Shown: positions 33,607-45,736 of the stretch, one piece after another
How the letters are laid out: each line of letters starts with the position of its first letter
Numbering within the stretch: position 1 is the first letter of the stretch
Assembly: GCA_011033025.1 (NCBI GenBank)
Contig: WFMF01000508.1
Coordinates: 29,682 to 93,681 of the forward strand
Direction: 5' to 3'
Length of the DNA stretch: 64,000 nt
Origin: Beroe forskalii
Lineage: Eukaryota; Ctenophora; Nuda; Beroida; Beroidae
Position numbers and translations under genes: made by a program
The notes under the pieces: generated by a model
Database searches by the model: none
Told to the model about the DNA's origin: nothing
What the model saw: the letters and a program-made list of their open reading frames with translations, nothing else

Positions 33607-35619
33607 GGGAAGAGGGGATATTAGAGGGGAAGAAGAGGGTGAGAGGGAGTGGTGGGGATTGAACTAAAGGACAACCGTCAGGGATTCAAAAAGAGAACGG
33701 GTTCGCTGTTCATTTGAGGGAACACACGAAACGAGTTTGTTGTATCATCCATTAAAGCATTAATGGAGTTATTCTCAACTTACCAGTTGCAGAAACCTAC
33801 CTTATTGAGATCTTTGAAGTGAGTTGAAGAGTGCTCCTCCATCTCTAATCCTCCTTCGAATGTCATGTCACAGATCTCACAAGTTTGTTCTTCCACTGGA
33901 TCTGGCACTTGTTCCACGGCCTCAACTTTGACAGCCACCTTTAGAGTATGAGATGTGTCAGAATCACAATTCACAGGATGATTTGAAAGAGAAAGGCCAG
34001 AATTTATAGGAAAAATTTGAGTTAACATGGTTATTGGCACGAAGAGGACGAAGATAAAGTTCATCTTGGTGAGGGAGCACATCAAGAAGAAACTTGACAC
34101 GATGAGAAATCGTGTGTCAACTAACCGGAGGTGTGTCCACCACGATCATATCATCCTCGTTACCATTCTGAACCACTGGTGTACCATCCGGTTTGGCTGG
34201 AGCTCCACTTTTCTCTGGATCTGCCGTAGTCTCGATCACTTCCTTAGGAACCTCCTTTTCAGTCTCAGAAGTTACTTTAGCCGAGGGGTTGTTGGTTGGG
34301 TGGGATCTCAAACTTGCTTTACCATACCTTCCTCTCACTTTCGTGGCAAGGGTAGGTCGAAGCCGTTTCTTCAGAAGTGAATCTGGAATTTGGAAATATG
34401 ATAATGTAACATATTTTAAAAATGTGAAAAATAATTCTAATTTCACTAAAACAGATAAGAGTCAATGCAAAGATTTCTAAATGTCTAATTCCAATACAAA
34501 CATACTGGGTTTGATCTTCAGAGGAGGGCTCTTGTTGCTGCTTTCAAACTCAAAGCTGGGGTTGTTTGCATCTGGCTCTTGTTTGATCTGTATGATTGGG
34601 GGAGGCACTACCCCACCCTTCTTTGCAGCCTCCGTCAGTTGCTTGGCAAAGTTGGTCTGATACGAACCTCCCAGGTCCCTTATTCTCATCCTCTCCTCCA
34701 TAGCTCGTATCTCTTCCCACACTTTGTCTTTGTTGTCTTCCTGCTCGAATTGGAAGGTGGCGTTGGCAGAGCCATTCAGTCGGAGAGAGTCGATGTTAAT
34801 CTTCTCTTTTGCAGAAGCAGCTGGAGGAGGAGGAGGGGGCAAATCATCTGAAACAGAAGATATTTACTGTTTGCTGTTGACAATCATGAGAATGTTGCAT
34901 TCAATAATGGAGAAAATCCCACTAGGAGCAACATCACATACAGATTATTGAGCATAGCCATGTTCTATAAACATTAAACACCATCATACCTGTGGAATCA
35001 TTGAGGATGGTGCTGGTATCCTCATCTCCTGATATGGACAGAACATCATCATCAGCTGTACAGTCATCTCCACAAACGTTCATCTGTTGGTGAACCCTCA
35101 GATCATCTGCAGTCTCGAACTTGTACTCACACCTTGCACATCTGAAGGAATTTTGAATGATAAACACTGGTAGATTCATTCAACATTGATATTCAAATAA
35201 TATACTGAATTTTTGAATATAATAATCCCAGCACTAATATGGCTAACCCTGGATGCTTGTGATTTTACCTATAGATTGTACTGACTTTCATTTATAATTG
35301 CAGTGTTATGTTGACAACAGTGTTATGTTATTTTTAATTGCTTACTTAATGTTGATTAAAATGAACATTATAATTACTTTAAATTTTTACTTGGGCAAGT
35401 TATGCAGCCTGACCTCGGCACGTCATAAAAATGCAACCTTATTTCTGTAAATATGTTCTTATTTAACTACATTTTATTTTTAATGGTGTGTACTAGTTTT
35501 AAAGAGTACACTTTTAGTTGCATTTATTCAAGTTTATTTTCATTATTTTCAATATGATTAACCATATGACTATTATTAGTCCTTAGTGGGTGACTCTTTT
35601 AACAGTTTTCATAATTGAC

Positions 35620-35705
35620 TTGATGTCTGCCCTCAGCACATGGAATTTGCCTCTTATTATACGGGAAGAATGGATATTTTTAGAATGAGTGCTGTAAAAA
35701 ATTGA
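35620..35705 (+). repeat. Dispersed ~90-bp repeat, copy 1
   Basis: tgccctcagcacatggaatttgcctctt..gaatgagtgctgtaaaaa is repeated in direct orientation at about 37,640-37,727. It lies in the enlarged intron 4 of the right zinc-finger copy (607 bp, against 124 bp on the left), so it arrived after the arms separated. Its class is unknown. Confidence 0.7.
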
Positions 35706-36783
35706 TATTATAAGTATACTTTTGGTACTCCAAATATTCCAATATTACCTATTGTGCATCTTCTCCAGATGACTGACAAGCTGATAACGGTAGATAAACT
35801 TGCTGTCACAGCATGGACAATCATTGCTTGGATCAACCAGTTCATCCTCATCACAGTCAGTTACGCTGAAGTCAAAATGGAAATCATCTGAAAAATGGTA
35901 TCATGTCAATAACCTGATACAGATTCTAGAATGGATAGTTCAATACTACTTAATTGTACAACAATTCACATCTAATCAGTTTTTTCAGTTTCAGTTTTAA
36001 ATTCTGTTCAAAGAATCAGTTAAACCGAAGTTTTTAGAGAAACAATTATATTCTCACCTGGCTCAAGTGAATTTTTGACATGTTTAAACATGTGTTAGCT
36101 CTTTTGCCTACAAAAAGAGGCAGGTATATGTTTATATACTAATCTTAGAAATATTTATTTATTTATTCACCTGGCTCAGTCACAATAAGTCCAGCGCCCA
36201 ATGTCAGAGTGCTTCCATCTTCATCTTCATGTTGATTTCTTTCCAAATTCTTCAACTTTGCAAAGGCCTGCTTCCAGGCATCTGAACAGGCCAAAGTTAA
36301 TATCTGCCTTAGAAGTGTTTTATCTGCACACCTCACTAAATTTGCACTGCACTTGCTGACAAGCAATAATTTAATAAATCTAAGAAAGGGAATAACAATT
36401 GAAGTTTACCATTCAAAATTTCATCAGGGTTGTTAGAGTTTTCTGATGTAGGAGAACAGGCAGGGTTTGTCAAGGCCATGAAGTCCTGAAAATATTCAAA
36501 ATTAGATCAGAGCAGGGGAAATCTATCCACAACTAAATGAGATAATCCAGAAATTTTTTGGTTATCAAACACTTCCTTGTGAGATGGTCTATTATGTATT
36601 AAAAATGCATAGTTTGTACGGCTGTGAATATGAAGTGCCTGTGACATACCTCACAGTCAAAGTCTGCAAGGATACTCCCTTCATCGAAATCTTGATTAAG
36701 AAGAGGCCAATCACTTGACGCCAGAGTATCCATTACTGTCAGCTGGGTACTAGTCTGTGGTACATAGCCTCATTCATACTTAA

Positions 36784-37375
36784 AGGGGGGAGTTTCACTG
36801 TCCCAATTGTCCCAATTGTCCCTGTCCCAATTTACTTTTTTTTGAGTTTGGGACTGGTTTTTGGGACAATTGGGACAAATGGGACATTTGGGACAATTGG
36901 GACAAACAAAAAGTTGAAAAAATCAGTCATTTATCATTTTTACATAGATCCAAGATTTTCTATCATTGAAATGAAAATTATATTCCTACTACTATACTAA
37001 GTACGTATTTTGGTTGTGTTTGTTTGCAAAACAAAATCATTTGAGCCCCAGTTGTCTCTGTCACTTTTGTCCCAATTGTCCCAAATGTCCCATTTGTCCC
37101 AAATGTCCCATTTGTCCCAGTCCGCATTCACGTTTTTGAGTACCATTTGGTCCATTTTCTCTGTCCCATTTGTCCCAATTGTCCCAATTGTCCCAAATGT
37201 CCCAATTGTCCCAGTCCGCAGTCACTGTTTTGAGTCCCATTTATTCCATTTTCACTGTCCCATTTGTCCCAAATGTCCCATTTGTCCCAATTGTCCCATT
37301 TGTCCCAATTGTCCCTGTCCCAATCCACTTTTTCTTGAGTTTGGGACAATTGGGACAGTGACACCCCCCCCCCCC
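36784..37375. mobile_element. TTAA-flanked element built of gtcccaatt repeats
   Basis: Flanked by TTAA on both sides (36,780-36,783 and 37,376-37,379). The left arm has a single TTAA at the mirrored site, so the insertion and its target duplication are directly visible. The ends are inverted repeats (gggg..agtttcactgtcccaattgtccc and gggacaattgggacagtgacaccccc). Most of the interior is a degenerate array of roughly 10-bp words (gtcccaattg/gtcccaaatg) on either side of about 160 bp of unique sequence. TTAA targets are typical of piggyBac elements; this would be a non-autonomous relative (inference). Confidence 0.85.
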
Positions 37376-37639
37376 TTAAATTCCTGAGAAAATTGGACCC
37401 ATCAAAGATAAATTTCATATAGGAATGAAGGGTGAATACTTAAAATATTAAGCAATGGTTCATGAACCTCATTTGTACTTAATTATCAAATAAGTTTTGC
37501 AAAACTACTCTTCCATCATGGTTTGAAGGACTATGGTGGCAGTATGATCAGAATCATGGATAAGCCAGGACCCCTTCAACACATGAATGTAATGCTAGCT
37601 GAATTTGATTTACCACATTGTATTATTTTATGGGTACCT

Positions 37640-37727
37640 GCCCTCAGCACATGGAATTTGCCTCTTTTTATATGGGAAGAAAGGATATTTTTAGAATGAG
37701 TGCTGTAAAAAACTGATATTATTATTA
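37640..37727 (+). repeat. Dispersed ~90-bp repeat, copy 2
   Basis: Second copy of the repeat at 35,620-35,705, ending directly at the TA that borders the next mobile element. The left arm lacks it, having ggtacctagaccagg at the matching site. Confidence 0.7.
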
Positions 37728-38160
37728 CCTTATTGGCCTTTATTTAGCCGGCCTTTTTTTTAACCGGCCCTTTTTTTAACCGGCAAAAATGGACAAAAAT
37801 CGTATCATTTTTGAGCCATTTTAACCGGCCCCTTGAACAAAAATTTTTCAAGCAGTTGCCAAACCAAGAAATTTTCGCTCAAAAAGAGCCACGAAAACCA
37901 ATTTATACTGAGCAAATTGCATCAAAAACCTAAATCCTGGTCTATTATCATGATTTAGGTCACTATCTGTGTTATATAATGACGGTAAAATAAATTTAAC
38001 AGTACATAAGCCAAGTAATAAAAGTTTCATTTGGCCTAAATTAATTGGCCTTTAATTTAATTGGCCCCATTTTAACCGGCCATTTTTTAACCGGCCCTTT
38101 GGACAAAAATCTCAAAGTCGTTTTTGTCCTTAAGGGCCGGTTAAATAAAGGCCAATAAGG
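37728..38160. mobile_element. TA-flanked element with CCTTATTGGCC inverted ends
   Basis: Begins CCTTATTGGCCTTTATTTA and ends TAAATAAAGGCCAATAAGG, a perfect inverted repeat, with TA on both sides. Internally it has repeated (t)taaccggcc words near both ends. It is absent from the left arm. The CCTTA end and TA target are shared with the elements at 13,133 and 56,306, suggesting one superfamily. It has no transposase. Confidence 0.85.
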
Positions 38161-38577
38161 TATGCCAGGAGTAATTTAAATTTATCATTATCTTTTCTAG
38201 GTTGATTTGAATAGTTGTTCAATTCAAAATTAAACTCTGAACTGAAGCAGTAATCAATTTAAATTCAATACAACTCAGACAGTAGTTAATACCAGAAGAT
38301 TGATCACAGAAACAATGGCTCAACTTCAGAACGATGGCAGCTTACCACAAACAACATGCAATAGCAAATTCTATCAATTCAGACACTGGGAAATTTTATG
38401 AATGTATTGGAGACATAACCTTTAAAGATATAGACAGAAAACAACAAATAAAATTTTAAAGAAATTTTGAGAAAACTATAGCTGCAATTGTTTTGAAATG
38501 TCGTCTTCATTGACATTTGTCATCTGACTAATTTTATGTTACTTTAGATCTACAGGATACTTATGTGAATAAATTGT

Positions 38578-39350
38578 CTGACGTCGACTCTGCGAGTCGT
38601 GGCGCGCGCGCTTCGCGCGCGCAAGGGGGTCAGGCAACGCCTGACAATGAATAAAGAGAACGACAAAAAAAGATGTCAAGAAATTCATTACGAAAATAAT
38701 TACACTACAACGCCCAGATCAGCAACATACATTTCTTAAAAATGATTAATCACTATTCGATTGTCAATTCAATATTGGAAAATTTTTGATGTAACTCAAA
38801 TAACTAGGTCAGTGGTTGCAAAATTTTAAGCCGAAATCAGCTGATTTTGGCTTAATATTTTAAAGAAAACGACGGCGTGCGAAGCGGCCTTGCTAAACAC
38901 GTATATCCCTTGCCCTAACCTGCAGGGCTTTGGTCACGCACACAGAGTGCGCGGCGCGGTGTGGCAAGCGTATCAACTCCCCTGGTTAGGGGAAGTGTAT
39001 CCCTGTTTGGCGCGCGGCGCGCTTCCCCAGCGAAGGGCGCGGCGCGTACAGTGTACACACACCTATGCGGACTTAAAAAGAAACGGCCGCTTTCAGCGCC
39101 GTCAGCGCCGTCAGCGCCGCGCCGCGCGGCGCTGATTCTCGGGAGGGTCTGACAACGTCAGACAACCTTGAAGGAACGTTGCCTGTCTATTTCCTCCAAA
39201 TTTGGAACGTTGCGCCGCGCGCGAGGGTAGGGTAAAATCTTCAACCAGGACCTTGGTTAAGCGGCGCTTGCCGCGCCGCGCACCCCGTGGCCGTGCGCGT
39301 AACCAGGGTCCTGGTTAGGGCAATTCCCTGGTTAGCTGAAGTTAAATATT
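38578..39350. repeat. GC-rich palindromic blocks
   Basis: 38,578-38,648 is a compact GC-rich insert bounded by tctgacg..cctgaca and built around gcgcgcgcttcgcgcgcgc. A larger GC-rich stretch (38,870-39,350) contains repeated cgccgtcag words and paired ccctaacc/ggttaggg motifs. Both share motifs with the GC-rich block of the left arm (13,990-14,510) but occupy different positions. Short ORFs here are compositional artefacts. Confidence 0.55.
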
Positions 39351-40423
39351 CGATACGTTTGCAAAGATTTAAATCATTCATCAAAATATTTTAGTACTGC
39401 AGAAATTTGATTCCATTCCTTGAATCAGATGTTGAAGTAGCAATGTAGCATTTCAAGTTTTGAAGTTTTCTGATATGGCAATTGTTGCCACAAATGATGA
39501 TGAATTTAATATTTCAGGCCCTGACAAATATTAAATTGAAGAACCCTTTGCCTGACATGAATTATATCAGCAATTTTTATACAAATGTTTAGAAATGTAC
39601 ACTGTATAGAAATGTTTCTTAAGGCCTTCCTTAAAAGGCAAACATATGCTAGTAACTTATTGCTGCAGTAGATAAAGAATTGAGTTGACATGTTTCTCTT
39701 ATGTCTGTATTATATTCTGTTATCATTGTTCACATTACAGCTTTTCTGCTGATTTGGAGACTTACTTTTTGAACTTGAAATAATGCTGCATATATTGTTT
39801 GAAACTGGGGTAACCATGACACAATTTTGCCATTGATAATTGGCAATATTATTAGTGAATATTATTGAATAGGAAGTTTTAGTTTCATTCAAGCAGGTGT
39901 ATACTGCACTTGATGGTGCTATACCCTGGTACCAGGAGGTAACTGCTGGGGGCCTACCTCATAAAAAGTGCTTGCAATTTAACCACCCCAAAAGCTGAGG
40001 TAGGTATCGGACTGAAGATTCCTTCATACCACTCATCTTGGTGTGATTCACTTAGATCCTACTGCTCTCCACATTGCATTACCTAAAGGGATCATGTTGG
40101 TGTTCAAGTACAGAGTTGGAGAAAAGTCTTGCAAATTGATGTCTTGAAGAATGATTTCTTTTTTAGTTGAATATGTTTTAACCCTGAATTTCAGGTAGAA
40201 AGTGTCTCTCAAGATGGAGTATTAGATCAGGATGCATGCTACTGTAATTAATTTTACTAATGTGCATTGTGCAATGTAAAAGGTTGCAAACAACCCAGAT
40301 CCATCCACCAGTCCTCTACTTCTCTTTGGGGGAATTAATTTATTTGCATTGAATATAAGTGTAGTCACTAACATGTGCCACCTTTAATTTAATTTCAATC
40401 CTTATATCTATCGTAATTAGGTC

Positions 40424-43400
40424 ATGAACAAAGCTGCTATTGTTGCTGCTGGATCAAGTTTAGCATCATCATGTGTGATCTATAATGTCTGGCAGCAAAA
40501 GCACCAGTTCTATCCAACTGTTGTACACATCAGCAAGAGTTCATCATGCATGGCAGTTTTCTACATACAGGCATTCTCTCTTGTCTATTTCTTTGCTCAC
40601 ATATTCAGGTAAAATTTAACCCATAACATCATTTCGATTGTTAATAAAGATTAACTCAAAGTTGAATTTCAGTGTCAATTAAGCAGTTTGATAACATTTT
40701 ATGATGCCAAAGTCTAATATCGCTCATGCCACCATGTACTTCTTTTCAGGAAAATATTCTTTGGGACATTAAGAGCAGCTGAAACTGAGCACCTTGTAGA
40801 AAGGAGCTGGTATGCACTTACAGAAACCTGTCTTGCATTCACAGTATTTAGGTTGGTATTATGTAACATATATCTAAGTTTCTTGTCCCAAATTCTGCTC
40901 TAAACAATCTCTGTACCTTTTATAAATGTATTGTTATTGTATATATGTCATTACTTAACCCAACTGTTTTCTTTTCAGAGATGATCTGAGCCCAAGTTTC
41001 ATTGCACAATTTGCTGTGCTTCTCTTCCTGAAAGCTTTTCACTGGCTTCTTGAAGATAGGATAGATTTTATGGAAAGAAGTCCGGTGATTGGCTTCCTCT
41101 TTCACCTCAGGGCTCTATCTCTTATGGCCATATTATCAGTGTGTGATGCTTTCCTTGTCTCTTATGCAGGTATACAAATCCTACAGTGCTCCTACAGTGC
41201 TCAGGACGGTTCAATATTGATTTGAAATAAGATCTGTTGAGTTGTTCAGTGCTCATGGAAACTTGATCATCAATGTGCTTGGGAGCTGCTATATTATTTC
41301 ATTGTGCTTGATTAAAATCAACTTCTAATCGTCAAAATATTGTTGCAGCCCATGTCACCCTACAAAAGGGGGCATCAGTCCACCTGGTGTTTGGATTTGA
41401 GTATGTGGTGCTCCTGCTCCTGTGTTGCACTATCCTGGTGAAATACATACTTCACTTGATAGACCTGAAACATGAGAGTCAATGGGCTAACAAGACCATC
41501 TACCTTCTCTACACAGAGCTGGTCATTGGTGGAATCAAGGTGCTAATGTAAGGGAATAGTTAACTTTCTTTTCTTGTAAAGGGTGCAAAGAATTCCTATT
41601 TTTGGGATAATTGGAATTCCTTTCTTTTGCAAACAAGTGCTTGCAAAAATATTGCCCATGGACAATGTCATTCTCTCTCTGTTCCTATATATTCTATGTA
41701 TAATGATCATGGTTATGCCTCTCACTCAGGTGCTAATGTATGCCATGTTCGTAACAATGATGATCCGAGTCCACACCTTCCCTCTCTTCGTCATCCGACC
41801 CATGTACCTTGCTTTGAGACAGTTCCAGAAGACTCTGGTTGATGTCATCAAGAGCAGGAAAGCAACGTACAACATGAGAGAAAGATATCCTGATGCTACC
41901 CCTGAGGAGATTGGAAGTGGGGACAATACGTGCATCATTTGCAGAGAGGAAAGTTAGGAGGTGTATCAATTGGGTAAACTACCAATATCGTATAAGATTT
42001 ACTGATCAGATTCCAGCTTTTTTCTTTGAATTCTAAAGCTACGAGTGTGTTGAAGTTTAAATACACAGAGTGCTCAAGCTCTAGGAGCGAGCAAAATACA
42101 AATTGAAACACATCGATCTAAGTCTTTACTAATAGTTTCATGGGTATAAATACCCAATCGTCAGAAGACAAAGTTCAATAATGACAATGACGAAACAATC
42201 CAGATCCGCTCCTTTATAAATAAAATACACCTGAAAAATCTGCATTAATGAATTAAATTACGGATATGAACGAAAAATGTAACGAAAATTATGGTACTTA
42301 CAATAATTACAAAATTATGAATTTATTTTCACGAAATTAAGTTAAAGTGAGACATTGTCGGCTCATAAAACCAAGACTATATTTCACTAAAACTTAAATC
42401 GTAAAACGTAAAATTCATAAATTTAGTAAAAATTGAAAAATTATAAAATTGAAAAATTATAAAATTGAAAAATTATAACGCTCGTTCTAATAAAAATTTC
42501 CGTTTATGTCTACATTTTGAGATGAATTCAGTTTTCTTGTTTAAAAGATTGTGAGTGTCCTTTAAATTTATGATTTGGAGTTTCTCGCTCAGGCAGAGGT
42601 CACAGTTAAACCTTCCGTTCTGATAAGGTCTAGCAAACTGCAAGATTTCCCATTTCAGCTGAGGGGTATGTCCATGATCCTTTATCTCCCAGAATTTCTT
42701 GGAGAGTTCAGTGTCCTGTTCGTGCTCCCTGTACTTCATTGAGTTCTTGTGCTTGGAGATCCTCTTCTTCACTTCCGGCTCTGATATGCCAATGTAGGAG
42801 AATGACTCGGATGTATCAGATATGGTAGCTTGGTATACAACTGCTTTAGCACGACACTGGCCATCCAATTCGAAATCTGTCGCCAGCAACTGCCATACTT
42901 TTCATAGCTTCATCTAACCACTGACCGTCACCAGGAAATGACAGCAGCAAAGAAGCTGCCGTGTGGCCACATCTTCCATCTGGAATGTCTGCGGAGTTGG
43001 TTGCTGCGACAACAGACTTGCCCCACGTGTCGTATTGACATTCTGCAGCAACAACAGCACCCCACCCACCAGCAACAAACTCCACATCCACCTGGCCAGG
43101 CGCCTCCGCATGGTAACTTAGTACAGCTTGCTATTCCTAGTTTCTTACTGGTTTAAGTGGTTATCAAAATGAACGATTAAATTCAAATACCTGACCAGAT
43201 CAACTCCAGCAATAAATCCTGATAAATAAACCAGTAAATTCTCCACAAACTCCATCAGGTGGAGCGCGAGCCCCTCCCAACGCCGGCCCTGCCCTCTTCA
43301 CATGGCACAACAACGCAGCCCCTCCCAGTGGGGCAGCAGCCCCGAGTGGGGGTGCTGCCCCCTCGGCGAGTGGGGCCACCCCTCGCTTCTTTATACCCAC

Positions 43401-45084
43401 CTCAGGGGGTTCAACTGGATTCCCCATATCAGGTGAGGTTGTAGGGGGTGTTTGAGGAGATGTTTGAAGTTTTATCGAGGAATCCAGCAAAATTTGTCCT
43501 GTTATCGTTGAATATCATGATACATTTTATCGTTAATACTTGGAGAGAGGGTTGTTCGAGAATGTAACATATTCCTCTCTACGGTATCCTTCGCAGTGTA
43601 GTAGTATAGTACTAATGTATACATTGTAATTGCGCAAGTAAGATGGTTACATATTCTGATTTTATGCACTTTATGATGCAGTTGATAGGTGATGAAAGAT
43701 AGTAAACGCTTTTTATTAAAACTTTGCACTTTTGACATGATTCGAAGCATTCAATTCACGTACTCACACGATAAATCAGGAATCAATATGCTACATAACC
43801 TACTCCACTCCAACCTACCTATATCAGGTTTTGCCATGCCTCCCCCTCCCCCCTCGCTCCACTCCATGACTGAGGAGGAGCTGAAGTGTTTCGAGGGGGA
43901 CACGAGGTCTGCAATAGAGAACAGACTCATTATTCTCAAAAATGTGCAGGTACGAACAAGCATATCAAAGAAAATTTTCAATTAATTTGAAATTAAATTG
44001 TTGCAGATGGCAGGAGCCAGCAAAATGAGTTTCATTGCATCGACAATACTCTTTAATTCTCCAATGGAGCAATGGGTGTGGGTGTGGGCGTGACATCACT
44101 GTTTGATCGATGTATATTTTGGCTTGATGTATATTTTGGCTTGAATTACTCATTACTTGCACAATAGATCTATTAGATCTATTGTGCAAGTGCTAAAACC
44201 ACCTCCTATTGCCACACATTCCAGATGCTAATGGAGGCAGTGCAAGGCCAGATGCAGCTTTACAACAGTGTGGCGGGTCCCATTCATCCGTCAACATTCG
44301 TATTTACTACGCAATCAGATGCAAATTCTAACACGAGAAATATACCGTTATTTTCCTAGCTACAAATATTAGGAGGGAATTATTAAACTTTTAAAATGTA
44401 AATCACGTTCATGTTTCTACACACTGAAATTCTCACACGCGATATTCCTACGTTTTTCAGATGAGCCCTCCTCATCGACCAGTGTACCTAACACAGAAAG
44501 TCAGCAGTCTAATAATCCTACCACAGTTGAAACTCCAGTCTCAGAGCAGCCTACTGATACTGTCAACCAATCAGCGGAAGGTAATAAGGCATTACGAGCG
44601 ACAAATAAACCACAATTGACCCAACTGTTCAATACACCAACTTTGAACTAATCGCATTTCTTGAAACTTCTCAACTATACATCCACATCACATTGTACCG
44701 ATTAAATCAGTCACACAAATCCATTCGAGCATTCTAAATTTAATAAAAGTCGGCTTACTCAGTCTATTACTCTCCTCAGAACCAGCAACACCTCCTACTC
44801 CTCCTCCACCAGAGGAGACAGAGAGTGAGAAGGAGATCAGACAGCTGCGTGCAGCGCGTCTAGCTGCCCTCAACACTCCTGTGACGTCATCAGATAACGC
44901 GTTGCCTGGTATCAGTAACGCGTTACCTGGAAACAGTAACGCGTTACCTGGCAACAGTAACGCGTTACTTGGTGATAATGCTGCGTCGTCCAGTGCCAGT
45001 ATGGAAGATAACCCATTTGCTGCGCTTGCAAATTCTGATGGAATGAGAAAGAGAAACGTCGTAGATGAGACGAAAGAGGAATAA
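40424..45084 (+). CDS. SYVN1: E3 ubiquitin ligase HRD1/synoviolin
   Basis: HRD1 is the ER-membrane RING ligase of ER-associated degradation. Exons: 40,424-40,608, 40,750-40,851, 40,979-41,169, 41,349-41,539, 41,730-41,948, 42,935-43,112, 43,259-43,432, 43,828-43,949, 44,225-44,267, 44,461-44,580, 44,780-45,084. The total is 1,830 nt, 609 codons plus stop, close to the human 617. Residues 1 to about 250 form the multi-pass domain ([49 protein letters not shown]). The RING-H2 at about 291-329 reads [28 protein letters not shown] Gln/Pro/Ala-rich tail follows, with the TEEEL motif and a final acidic segment. Exons 1-8 and most of 9 are duplicated in the left arm; exons 10-11 are unique. Oddity: the exon 5 donor is gag|gaaagt where the left copy has gag|gtaagt. 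With that junction spliced the frame is perfect; otherwise the RING is lost. The exon 5-6 intron holds a Penelope-like fragment. Confidence 0.93.
42020..42900 (-). mobile_element. 5'-truncated Penelope-like retroelement (GIY-YIG end)
   Basis: The ORF at 42,889-42,473 encodes the C-terminal endonuclease region of a Penelope-like element: [21 protein letters not shown] (the GIY-YIG-type core), [28 protein letters not shown], the [11 protein letters not shown] motif, [18 protein letters not shown]. The reverse transcriptase is missing, so the copy is 5'-truncated and inactive. Downstream 3' sequence runs to about 42,020. It sits antisense in the SYVN1 intron between exons 5 and 6, and is absent from the left arm. 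Confidence 0.88.
42135..42164 (-). ncRNA. Hammerhead-like motif in the Penelope 3' region
   Basis: On the minus strand CTGACGA is followed by a stem (tgggta/taccca) and then GAAAC. This resembles the conserved core of the minimal hammerhead ribozymes known in Penelope-like termini. The pair next to the core is U/U rather than G-C, so activity is doubtful. Confidence 0.4.
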
Positions 45085-45240
45085 TTCCAAGATGAGATAA
45101 TTATAAACGATTGCCTCGATTGTACACGAGCTTTGTTTAGATTTTAGTTATGTTTTGTTGTAATGAATAATACGATTTGATATATGAAATGTTTCAGGCA
45201 GATCATTTCGATGTTAGCAGCTCTTCGTTAATTAGGGGTA

Positions 45241-45246
45241 AATAAA
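45241..45246 (+). terminator. Polyadenylation signal of SYVN1
   Basis: A canonical aataaa lies 157 nt after the SYVN1 stop codon, in an AT-rich 3' UTR. Earlier aataat variants exist near 45,160, so the exact cleavage site is not fixed. Confidence 0.5.
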
Positions 45247-45689
45247 TGGGGTTTAAATTCATTCGTCGTCACGAACACTGTTGCATAAGAATCAAGAGTT
45301 TAGCCGTATAGCATATTATATTGAGGGCAAAGAAGTTGCGGCTCCTAAGATGCTTTGATAAATGGCAGACAAAATACTAGGTATTCATACCGGTACCGGA
45401 GACATCTTGATGAACTTAGGTTTAATGAAATTCCTAATATGTACAAGATCAATAAGATTCTGATTGATCGGAACCTTATAATCGTACATCCATCCAATAT
45501 ACCGTGAGTACTGAATGTCTGATAGTGTGGGAATTGTGCGTGGGATGGAATTCAATATGGTATGATTTAAACCCTCCAACCTGCCAACATATTAACGGAT
45601 TACAATCACTGAAGTAGGGTTTTAGACAAATGAGTTTATATTGGAGGCGTATTAGTTTACCCATAGAATCTGGAAATCTTCATGACATT

Positions 45690-45736
45690 GACCAATCAGT
45701 GCGCGAGTAATCAGTCAACTTGCGCCCTGATTGGTC
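45690..45736. promoter_or_regulatory. Inverted CCAAT-box pair upstream of RNF26
   Basis: gaccaatcag and its inverse ctgattggtc lie about 30 bp apart, both near-consensus NF-Y (CCAAT) sites, in a slightly GC-richer stretch between SYVN1 and the RNF26 start. This could mark the RNF26 promoter. The rest of 45,247-46,633 shows no other feature. Confidence 0.35.

Larger units (their letters stand above)
36734..40423. other. Divergent intergenic region, right zinc-finger / SYVN1
   Basis: This is the 3.7 kb between the two divergent start codons. Ancestral sequence shared with the left arm is interrupted by the TTAA element, the dispersed repeat copy 2, the CCTTATTGG element and GC-rich blocks. No promoter core was identified. 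Confidence 0.55.

Noticed and set aside
37010..37418. Val-Pro/Cys-Pro-rich and Trp-Asp-rich ORFs
   Set aside because: Translation of gtcccaattg-type repeats inside a mobile element.
38890..39152. Arg/Ala-rich ORFs in the GC-rich block
   Set aside because: Composition artefact of gcgccg repeats; no start context, splice sites or homology.
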